Shown: positions 43,832-52,000 of the stretch, piece after piece
Layout of the letters: each line of letters opens with the position of its first letter
Numbering within the stretch: position 1 is the stretch's first letter
Assembly (NCBI RefSeq): GCF_009707955.1
Contig: NZ_WMDQ01000004.1
Span: 62,001 to 126,000 of the forward strand
Direction of reading: 5' to 3'
Length of the DNA stretch: 64,000 bases
Source of the DNA: Flavobacterium sp. LC2016-13
Lineage (GTDB): Bacteria > Bacteroidota > Bacteroidia > Flavobacteriales > Flavobacteriaceae
Notes under the pieces: model-generated
What the model was told of the DNA's origin: nothing
Databases searched by the model: none
What the model saw: the letters and a program-made list of their open reading frames with translations, nothing else
Position numbers and translations under genes: made by a program

Positions 43832-44391
43832 TTCACATTCAAAAAACCTTCGAGAAAATCAATTATATTGATAAAAAAATAAACAATCGGGAGTTTGAAG
43901 ATTGTGTTTTTAAAAACTGTGATTTCTCTAACAGTAATTTTGCCTACAATACCTTTTTAGATTGCGAGTTTATCGACTGTAATTTGTCGATGACAAGTCT
44001 TTTTAGCACAAGTTTAAAAAATATTACTTTCAAAAATTGTAAGCTTTTAGGAATTGCTTTTAATGAATGTGACGACTTTTTATTTCAGGTTTATTTTGAA
44101 GAAAGCACTTTGGATTATGCCATATTTTCGAATAAAAAAATGCCTAAAACCAAGTTCATTAATTGTTCTGTGAGAGAGGTTACTTTTATAGGAACTAATT
44201 TAACAAGTTCGGTTTTTGATAATTGCAATTTAGAAGGTGCGATATTTAATGATACACAATTGGCCGCTGTTAATTTTAAAACGGCATACAATTATAAAAT
44301 CGATCCGGAATTTAATCCGATGAGAAAAGCACAATTTTCAAATGACGGAATTGTTGGGCTTTTGGATAAATATGATATTAAAATTGTTTAA
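43819..44391 (+). CDS. Pentapeptide-repeat protein
   Basis: A 190-residue protein made of A(D/N)LxX-type repeats: FEDCVFKNCDFSNSNF, FLDCEFIDCNLSMTSL, NITFKNCKLLGIAF, SVFDNCNLEGAIFND. It forms a right-handed quadrilateral beta helix. Some relatives (Qnr, MfpA) mimic DNA and protect gyrase; whether this one does is unknown. Its gene overlaps the ParE-type toxin gene, which is suggestive because ParE can target gyrase. Confidence 0.85.
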   Translation: MESLIHIQKTFEKINYIDKKINNREFEDCVFKNCDFSNSNFAYNTFLDCEFIDCNLSMTSLFSTSLKNITFKNCKLLGIAFNECDDFLFQVYFEESTLDYAIFSNKKMPKTKFINCSVREVTFIGTNLTSSVFDNCNLEGAIFNDTQLAAVNFKTAYNYKIDPEFNPMRKAQFSNDGIVGLLDKYDIKIV

Positions 44392-44403
44392 AAATTTAAA
44401 AAA

Positions 44404-44487
44404 GCCACGAATTACACGAATTTTCACGAATTAAAATTTAAACGTTTTGTGTTGAAAAAATTCATGAAAATTGGTGGAATTCGTGGC
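44404..44487. repeat. Intergenic GCCACGAATT inverted repeat
   Basis: The left arm 44404-44432 (GCCACGAATTACACGAATT...) is an imperfect reverse complement of the right arm 44459-44487 (...GGAATTCGTGGC) with about three mismatches over 29 bp. A dispersed flavobacterial element; it could fold into one long hairpin. Confidence 0.7.
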
Positions 44488-44501
44488 AAAAAAAAATAAT
44501 C

Positions 44502-45077
44502 ATGGAAGTAAATATCTACTATTTAGAAAACGTTAAAAAGCAATTTCTTTATTATAAAATGCTTGGCGAAAAAGCTATGGATCAATTAAAACCGGAACAG
44601 CTTTTTGTTTCTGTAAATGAAGACACCAATAGTATTGCAACAATTATAAAACACATTTCAGGCAATATGCTTTCGCGTTGGACAGATTTTTTAACTTCTG
44701 ATGGCGAGAAAGAATGGCGTAACCGTGATGCCGAATTTGAGAATGATTTACAATCGAAAGAATCCGTTTTAGAGGTCTGGAATAAAGGCTGGGATTGCTT
44801 TCTTGATGCTTTGAATAGTTTAAAACCAGAACAACTTTCGGATATTATTTATATTCGTAATGAAGGTCACACCGTTATTGAAGCCATAAATCGTCAGTTG
44901 GCACATTATCCGTATCATGTTGGTCAGATTGTTTTTTATGCCAAACAATTAAAAAATAGTTCCTGGGATAGTTTATCGATTCCCAAAAATAAATCCGAAA
45001 ATTACAACGCTGAAAAGTTTGCTAAAGAAAAAGAAATTAAGAACTTTACTGACGATGAATTAAAAAGGCTAAAATGA
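44502..45077 (+). CDS. DinB-like protein (DUF1572)
   Basis: A 191-residue four-helix-bundle protein of the DinB/YfiT type. Metal-binding His residues are seen in TIIKHISGNM and LAHYPYHVGQIVFYAKQL. Members include thiol transferases and damage-inducible proteins; the reaction here is unknown. Its stop overlaps the next gene's start by 4 bp (ATGA). Confidence 0.88.
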   Translation: MEVNIYYLENVKKQFLYYKMLGEKAMDQLKPEQLFVSVNEDTNSIATIIKHISGNMLSRWTDFLTSDGEKEWRNRDAEFENDLQSKESVLEVWNKGWDCFLDALNSLKPEQLSDIIYIRNEGHTVIEAINRQLAHYPYHVGQIVFYAKQLKNSSWDSLSIPKNKSENYNAEKFAKEKEIKNFTDDELKRLK

Positions 45078-45259
45078 TAGAATATCATGCTTACTTAGGA
45101 GGTTTTTGGTATTGGCTTTTAATTAAATTCTGCCGAACAAAATTATCTGATGAACAAGCTGATCAAAATAGAAGACGGAATTTATTTTTTCTGAGTTTTC
45201 TTAATATCCTTTTATTCCTAATTGTCGCTTATATTTTTGTATATCCGCTATATTTCTAG
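45074..45259 (+). CDS. Small membrane protein coupled to the DinB-like gene
   Basis: A 61-residue protein with a basic middle (FCRTKLSDEQADQNRRRN) and a C-terminal TM helix (FFLSFLNILLFLIVAYIFVY). It starts within the last codons of the DinB-like gene (ATGA overlap). No family is recognised. Confidence 0.7.
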   Translation: MIEYHAYLGGFWYWLLIKFCRTKLSDEQADQNRRRNLFFLSFLNILLFLIVAYIFVYPLYF

Positions 45260-45355
45260 CCCTGATTGTCCCGAAGTTTCGGGAGAAATCCTTTTTATTT
45301 CGCTTCAGCGGAATAAAAAGATTGAAATGGAAAGCAGGAAACAGCTCCTAAAAAA
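45257..45355. repeat. REP-like intergenic element with two stems
   Basis: It starts TAGCCCTGATTG, then TCCCGAAGTTTCGGGA (perfect stem, 45269-45284), then a second near-palindrome CTTTTTATTTCGC/GCGGAATAAAAAG (about 45291-45320), then AAAGCAGGAAACAGCTCC. The conserved TAGCCCTGAT start and CAGCTCC end are those of a dispersed element found in many flavobacterial genomes. Confidence 0.65.
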
Positions 45356-45369
45356 ACAACTTATTTAAA

Positions 45370-45741
45370 ATGAAAAAAATTATATTCTTCTTACCCCTAC
45401 TTGCCCTGGTATCTTGTTATGATGCACAACACAATTGCAAAGATTTTAAAAATGGAAAATTCAAGTTTGAATTTGAAGTAAACGGCGTAAAAAAAACAAC
45501 CGTTTTTGAACGAAAAGACGATATTGAAATTGAAACTTTTGAAGGAAAAACAGATACTTCGACTGTTCGTTGGGTAAGCGATTGCGAATATATTTTGCAG
45601 AAAAAACATCCAAAAAATATGGCCGAAGAAAAAGCGATTGGAATGAAAATTCTAACGACTTCTAAGGATTCCTATACTTTTGAATTTGGAATGGTTGGTT
45701 CTGAAGAAAAACAACACGGAACGGTTACAAAAATTGAGTAA
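45370..45741 (+). CDS. Small lipoprotein, unknown function
   Basis: A 123-residue protein with a lipoprotein signal (FFLPLLALVSCYDAQHNC, Cys at residue 16). The rest is beta-rich with CKDFKNGKFKFEFEVNGVKK, a TSTVRWVSDCEYILQKKH segment and a final EKQHGTVTKIE. No domain is recognised. It ends just before a terminator. Confidence 0.75.
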   Translation: MKKIIFFLPLLALVSCYDAQHNCKDFKNGKFKFEFEVNGVKKTTVFERKDDIEIETFEGKTDTSTVRWVSDCEYILQKKHPKNMAEEKAIGMKILTTSKDSYTFEFGMVGSEEKQHGTVTKIE

Positions 45742-45767
45742 CCTGTTTTTACGTTAGATTATACTAT

Positions 45768-45793
45768 AAAAAGTTCCAAATTTGGGACTTTTT
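45768..45793 (+). terminator. Terminator after the small lipoprotein
   Basis: AAAAAGTTCCAAA (45768-45780) pairs with TTTGGGACTTTTT (45781-45793) with one G-U pair, followed by more T. Confidence 0.8.
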
Positions 45794-45847
45794 TTATATC
45801 CTTTTGCCACAAAGTCATCAAGTCCCAAAGAAATAAAAACTTTGCAA

Positions 45848-45885
45848 CTTTGTACCTTTGCTTCTTTGCACCTTTATGTAAATAA
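45848..45885. repeat. Short CCTTTGCACC-type repeat
   Basis: CTTTGCAACTTTGTACCTTTGC and CTTTGCACCTTT are copies of the same unit as at 27434-27571 and 35155-35234. Not coding. Confidence 0.5.
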
Positions 45886-45945
45886 TTACAGGTGTTTCTT
45901 TTACATTTCTATTTTAAATCTTACATTAGAACCTAAATCTAACGC

Positions 45946-47865
45946 ATGAAAAATACCATATCTCACAGAGTTGCTGACTTCTTAAAAGACTATCCGCCTT
46001 TTAGTTTTTTGCATCAAAAAGATCTTGAAAAATTATCTGAACAAATTTCAATCATTTATAAAGATAAAGATGCTATCGTATTTACAGAAAATGAAAAAAC
46101 GCATGATTCCTTTTATGTCGTTCATAAAGGCGCTGTAGCGCTTAGAAAAAGCACAAAAAACACTGTTTTGGATATGTGTGATGAGGGTGATATTTTTGGA
46201 TTGCGACCACTTCTGGCACAGGAAAATTATATCATGGAAGCCGTTGCACATGAAGAAAGCATATTATATGCAATTCCAATTGCAGTTTTTAAACCCTATG
46301 CGCTCGAAAATAGAAATGTTGGTAATTTCTTAATCGAAAGTTATGCTTCTAACACCCGAAATCCGTATTCAGATATTCATAAGGATAAATTATATGGAGA
46401 CGATTTAGAACAGGAAAATTTGCATTCAAGTAAAGATTCATTTGATCTTCAACCTATAAAATATTCGAAGAAAATTGTCACCTGCAGTCCGTCTACAACT
46501 GCAAGAGATGTTGCCAAAATAATGAATAAGAAAAAAGTTGGTGCAATATTAATTGTAGATGAAATGCTACCAATTGGAATTATTACGGATAAAGATTTAC
46601 GCAATAAAATCGTTACCGGAGATTTTTCGATCCTGACCACAGCAGAATCTATAATGACAAAACCGGTTATTACGTATCCTAAAAAAATGACAGTTACTGA
46701 GGCTCAAATGGCTATGATGAAAAGCAGTATCAGTCATTTATGTCTTACCAAAGATGGTACAATTAATACAAAAGCTGTTGGGATTTTATCTAAACACGAC
46801 GTGATGGTTGCGCTAGGAAACAATCCTGCTGTTTTAATAAAGGCTTTAAAAAGAGCCAAAAAAGTTAAAGAAATTAAGCCTATTCGGGCCAGAATAATGC
46901 AATTGCTTCAGGGATATTTAGATCAAAATATTCCGATGACTTTAATTGCTAAAATTATAACCGAGTTAAACGAAGCCTGCACAACTCGTGTTATCGAAAT
47001 GTCGATCGAAAAAATGAGCAGTCCGCCGCCCGTAAAGTTTGCATGGCTGGCTTTGGGAAGTCAAGGAAGAAGTGAACAAATGTTGCACACGGATCAGGAT
47101 AATGCTATTATTTATGAAAATGTTTCTGAAGTTTTTCGAGATGAAACAAAAGTATATTTTTTAAAATTTGCGGCTCTTGTCAACAAGGGGCTTTTTGAAA
47201 TTGGTTATGATTACTGTCCAGCCGAAATGATGGCTTCGAACCCGAAATGGTGCATGAGCCTGAACGAATGGAAAGATCAAGTCCATTACTGGATTACAAA
47301 TCCAGGGAAAAATGAAGTTTTATTATCTTTTATCTTTTTTGATTATAGTGTCACTTATGGAGATTCTGAAATTGCAAACGAACTTTCAGAATCTATTTTT
47401 GAGAGTGTGAAAGCAAACCCAATTTTTTATGTGCATTTAGTAAGCGGTGCATTGCAAAGTCCTTCTCCTACAGGCTTTTTTAGGCAGTTTTTAGTAGAAC
47501 AAGACGGAGCGAACAAAGATAATTTTGATATTAAAAGACGTGCTTTAATGCCTTTAACAGATGCTGCACGCGTTTTGATCTTATCGCATTCTGTTAAGGC
47601 GATTAGCAATACTGCAGAACGATTTGAAAAATTAGCCGAGCTTGAACCAAACAATAGAGAATTGTATTTATCATGTTCTTATTCATTTAAAGCTTTATTA
47701 AAATTCAGAACCAAACAAGGTCTTTTGCACAATGATTCCGGGCAATTTATTGCATTGGAAACTTTATCTAAAATGGAAAAAATAAAACTCAAAAGAACTT
47801 TTAAAACCATCAAAGAGCTCCAGGAATTGATTAGCGTAAGATTTAATATTTCAAACGTCGTATAA
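45946..47865 (+). CDS. CNMP-binding, CBS and DUF294 nucleotidyltransferase-like protein
   Basis: A 639-residue cytoplasmic regulator. Domains in order: cyclic-nucleotide-binding-type (about 10-130, with FYVVHKGAVALRKSTKN and GDIFGLRPLL), two CBS repeats (about 175-300, with VGAILIVDEMLPIGIITDKD), DUF294 nucleotidyltransferase-like (about 320-480, with WLALGSQGRSEQMLHTDQDN, the GSxxR...DxD motif) and a C-terminal DUF294 helical domain. It probably senses a nucleotide and modifies or binds a partner. The exonuclease gene follows after 1 bp. Confidence 0.92.
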   Translation: MKNTISHRVADFLKDYPPFSFLHQKDLEKLSEQISIIYKDKDAIVFTENEKTHDSFYVVHKGAVALRKSTKNTVLDMCDEGDIFGLRPLLAQENYIMEAVAHEESILYAIPIAVFKPYALENRNVGNFLIESYASNTRNPYSDIHKDKLYGDDLEQENLHSSKDSFDLQPIKYSKKIVTCSPSTTARDVAKIMNKKKVGAILIVDEMLPIGIITDKDLRNKIVTGDFSILTTAESIMTKPVITYPKKMTVTEAQMAMMKSSISHLCLTKDGTINTKAVGILSKHDVMVALGNNPAVLIKALKRAKKVKEIKPIRARIMQLLQGYLDQNIPMTLIAKIITELNEACTTRVIEMSIEKMSSPPPVKFAWLALGSQGRSEQMLHTDQDNAIIYENVSEVFRDETKVYFLKFAALVNKGLFEIGYDYCPAEMMASNPKWCMSLNEWKDQVHYWITNPGKNEVLLSFIFFDYSVTYGDSEIANELSESIFESVKANPIFYVHLVSGALQSPSPTGFFRQFLVEQDGANKDNFDIKRRALMPLTDAARVLILSHSVKAISNTAERFEKLAELEPNNRELYLSCSYSFKALLKFRTKQGLLHNDSGQFIALETLSKMEKIKLKRTFKTIKELQELISVRFNISNVV

Positions 47866-47866
47866 C

Positions 47867-48493
47867 ATGAGTATTTTTAATTTTTGGAAAAAGGAAGACA
47901 ATCTATTTGATGAAAATATCTCTATTGAAGAAACCAGATTTGTAGTTCTTGATACTGAAACTACTGGTTTTGATTACGAAAATGATAGAATATTATGCAT
48001 TGGCGCACTTGTTTTGCAAGATAATATAATATCAATTCAGAATAGTTTCGAGGTATATATTGAACAGGATCATTATGATAAATCAACGGCTCAAATTCAT
48101 GGTATTCTGAAAGATTTTATTTTGAAACGTCCCAATGAACGAGAAGCTTTAGAACAATTTTTAGCCTTTTTAGGTGATTCGATCATTATTGCACATCATA
48201 CCATTTTTGACATTACAATGATCAACAAAGCTTTAGAAAGAAATGGCATGCCTGAGCTTACAAACAAAACTTTAGATACAGCGCATTTATATAAAAACAC
48301 TTTAATAAAATCGCATTTATTTGAAAGAAAAGATCATTATACACTTGATGATCTTGCCGATAAATTTGATATTTCTAAAAAAGACAGACACACTGCTTTG
48401 GGCGATGCTTATATTACGGCAATTGCGTTTTTAAAAATTGTAAAAAAACTAAAAGAAAAAAAGCATACCAATTTAAATCAGCTTTTCAAATAA
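47867..48493 (+). CDS. 3'-5' exonuclease, DnaQ/PolC-like
   Basis: A 208-residue DEDD exonuclease. ExoI is VVLDTETTGFD (residues 27-37), ExoII is IIAHHTIFDITMINKALE, and ExoIII is KDRHTALGDAYITAI with the catalytic His and Asp. It starts 1 bp after the DUF294 gene, a pairing common in bacteria; the two are probably one functional unit. Confidence 0.93.
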   Translation: MSIFNFWKKEDNLFDENISIEETRFVVLDTETTGFDYENDRILCIGALVLQDNIISIQNSFEVYIEQDHYDKSTAQIHGILKDFILKRPNEREALEQFLAFLGDSIIIAHHTIFDITMINKALERNGMPELTNKTLDTAHLYKNTLIKSHLFERKDHYTLDDLADKFDISKKDRHTALGDAYITAIAFLKIVKKLKEKKHTNLNQLFK

Positions 48494-48507
48494 TATCCGA
48501 TTTGTAA

Positions 48508-48849
48508 TCACTGGTTTCTAATTTTATTAGAAAACTCACTTTCTTTATTGAATAAATAAATTGAATTATTTTCTAAGTTCTTTTTGCTGAATTGTCCAAG
48601 AGAATCCGGTTTTCTGAATATTTTTTTTGAGGCATATCCTTTCCTTTGCAAAAATATTGTACAAGGAAAATTTGATTTGACTTTCATACTAAAATATCCA
48701 GTACTATCTGTTTGAGTTGTATCTCCATTAATATTTATATTCACGTTTTTAATTGGCCGATCTGTATCGTAATCATACACACGAGCATAAAACCTATTAT
48801 TTGTACAACTGCAAAGTAGTAATATTATAAAGATGAATTGACTTTTCAT
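48508..48849 (-). CDS. Small lipoprotein with carboxypeptidase-regulatory-like fold
   Basis: A 113-residue protein with a lipoprotein signal (SQFIFIILLLCSCTNNRF; Cys at residue 15). The rest looks like a CarboxypepD_reg-like beta sandwich: RVYDYDTDRPIKNVNININ, then DSTGYFSMKVKSN and RKGYASKKIF. Function unknown. Confidence 0.75.
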   Translation of the reverse strand: MKSQFIFIILLLCSCTNNRFYARVYDYDTDRPIKNVNININGDTTQTDSTGYFSMKVKSNFPCTIFLQRKGYASKKIFRKPDSLGQFSKKNLENNSIYLFNKESEFSNKIRNQ

Positions 48850-48989
48850 ATTGGCTTTTATAATTATTGACAGACAAATTTAGTTTTGACTTAGTCTATT
48901 AGTAGTCCTCAATAAAATATAAAAACATAACGATAAGGTTTTTAAATGGGCATATTCTAAATGATTGAATTAGAATTTTGATTCTAAAA

Positions 48990-49018
48990 AAAACGCTAAG
49001 AAAATTTCTTAGCGTTTT
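48990..49018 (-). terminator. Terminator of the leftward secreted-protein cluster
   Basis: A perfect 14-bp-arm palindrome (AAAACGCTAAGAAA/TTTCTTAGCGTTTT) followed, in the leftward direction, by a T-run. It lies 62 bp after the stop of the 1540-residue protein. Confidence 0.9.
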
Positions 49019-49080
49019 AAGGTTCGTGACTTGTTTATATAGAATCGCATAGAGATTTAAGACTATACTTCTTTTCGAAT

Positions 49081-52000
49081 TTATCTAAACTTATTAGCAT
49101 TTTTATACTTATATGTAAATTCTGTTGTTTGCTTATTTCCTGGCAACGAATACTTCATTATTATATCATAATTTCCATATCGCATAAATTGGTAATTCCT
49201 ATTTAAAAAACGCTTTGCAATCGATTCAACATTTTTATCTCCATTAACATAAGCATTAATAATTTGGTTATTTAAGTCAGTCCAGTCTTGTTTATAAAGG
49301 AAAGGCATATTATACTTAAAAGGAAAATTACCTTTTGTCCATGTTTGATTTACATCATTTTCAATACTTGTCATGTAATAAGCATTAAGTGGAATTGCTT
49401 TTGCCGGAATTATTCCTAAATCATTTGTATCTCTATTATCAATAGAAAAATTACCATTTAAAGGATAATCCTTATATAAATATGGAAAAATATCTGTTAG
49501 ATAATACTCATCATTTAGTTTAGACTGTGCGATAATGATTGGCTTGTCATCACTATATGATACTCCTTGTAATTCTACCAGATCAAATGCTTCCTGGCTT
49601 GAAATAGTATTGGTTAAATAAATAACATCTGAATATAAAACTCCAAAATTATAATTTTGAGTATTTATAGCATTCATTTTAGAAGTGAAGGTTTTGTACT
49701 TACTTGTATTGAATGAATACGATAAACGATCGATACTGCCTTCTGCTTTAGACAATGCATCAGCCTGATTTTCTTTTATTTGTACATCATTACCATCGTC
49801 ATTAATTGTATTGGTTCTTGTTGATGAAGTTGTATTTCTTTGTGGAGTTTGTTTTAAATTACTCATTATCGAAAAGTTGTATTTCTTTTCTTGTTTAATA
49901 TCTGGTAAATCATAATAAACTTCATTTGAACTAGTATTATAATTAAAAGCCGTTGCTTTTGTATTAGAATTCCCTTCTTCGTTTATTTTTATACTAGTTT
50001 CCCAACTCGCATCTTCAAACAAATAGTCCTGGCCTCTTTTTAACTGAATATATCCTTTTGAATATTCATCTTCAAGGAAATATTTCTGATTTACAATTGG
50101 GTATGAATATTTAATATTTGATAATGGAATATGATTAGGCGCTCCGCCTGTTTTAAAGAGCCTTTCTTCATATTCAGTTGCAATTTTTCCATCCACTTTT
50201 ATTGGCTGAAACACACCATTTATCATTTTTTGAAAGCTAACTTCAACTTGTATTTTAAGTTCTTTATTTGGAGGTAAAATATCTGTTGAAACAAAATTTA
50301 CCCTGTCTTTCATAGAACCCCATTCAAAAGTTCCTTGAATTTCGTTTACATCATCAAATACCTTGAATTTTTCTAATATTACTTTATAAGTAACATCTCC
50401 TGTATCTTCGGGAATTACAAATGCTTCATTAACTTTCATTGAAAATGCGGCTTGCGGTACAGCAAAAACATCAACATCTGTTGAATTTTGTTTTGGTGTT
50501 ACATCGGTTATCAATTTAATTCCGCCTAATGGAGATGCATTTTCAAATTGACATTCTTCTCCAATTTCTAATTTAAATCTAAATTTTCCTTTTATTAATC
50601 CACCTAAAACATTCATATTACCACCAACATAACCTCGCATCCAAACCGGATTTGGTAATTTTGCCTGCAGCAAAACTGCCGCTCCTCCAGAAATTATAGG
50701 AACTTTTAGCTTTATAAAAGCAAGTTTTATTCTAACTCCCAATTCTCCCTGTAAATAAGCATAAGATTGTCCATTAGCATACCATCCATTTATACCTACC
50801 AATTTTCCTGTATTAGAACATTTAGCTTCCTGATAATCTTTAAGCATAATGTCAAATCCCATTCCTGCTTGAAAACGGGCATAAAAAAGCAAGAAACTTA
50901 AATCTCCTGTATCAAAATCTAAACTCGCTCCAAACGCTAGACCTCCTCCATTAGCCAACGCATTTTCATCACGCATATAATCTAAATCTTTGGCATCAAC
51001 ACCTAAAATTTTAGCAACAACAGCCGGCGGCGGCGGACTTCCAGGAAGCACTGTCCCTGCCATGAAATAGCTCGTTGTTTTTAAAAATATACCTGCCACA
51101 CCTATTTTTACCCCACACCTATCGTCTGGCGTTCCCATATACATATACCAGTCTTTAGGATCTTTATGAAAAACTCCCCAAACGGCTCTTCCTCCAGGTC
51201 CAGTTCCTGATAAAAAATTTCCAGGAGTATTAATGTATACATCTGTTGTCGCATGCATAGATTTATTCTGAAAATCAAATTCAATTGCTGCTGCCATTTT
51301 AATTCCTACTTCTGCAGATAAATCTCCCGGGATTGCTTCTTTTGCCTCGGGAATATACTTACTTGCAAAAGATCCTTTAAGATCACTTTCTGTAATTCCT
51401 AAAAAACTTTTTTTTGAGGTAACATTTGAAGACACTTTTTCCATTAACCCGCTGATATTTTTCATTCCTGGTATTTTAGCCATAACATTGGCTTTTCCAA
51501 AAATGGCCAATCTGTTGACTCCTCCTTTTGAGTTAAATGCTATTTCAAATCCAGCTTCACCATCGCAGATAGTTTCTGAACCAATGTGAAAATAAATCAA
51601 AGCTTTAATTCCTAAATTTATTTTTTCATCAGGAGTATAACTAAGCCCTGATGGAGAGAAATCACCAATGGCAATATCAGAATTTCGATGCATCTTATAA
51701 TATGCTCCGCCGCCAAAACCATTTATCATAAATGGTGCTGGAACTGAAGGAAATTTTACAGCCGCATCAAAATACCAATATCTAAAAGTCGTACGTCCGA
51801 AAATAGCTTTTGCTTTTACATTGACTACTTCAGCAACATCAACTTCTAAATCTGCATTAAACCCATTACCATAAACAGGATCTTTTTCCATTAAAATAAG
51901 ACCACCTTTAATTTTTAACCCGCTAAACTGGCAGTCAATATTAATAGCTGATAGATCCAAACCAGCATATCTGCTTTTTTGCCTATGTCCTTCCTCATAC

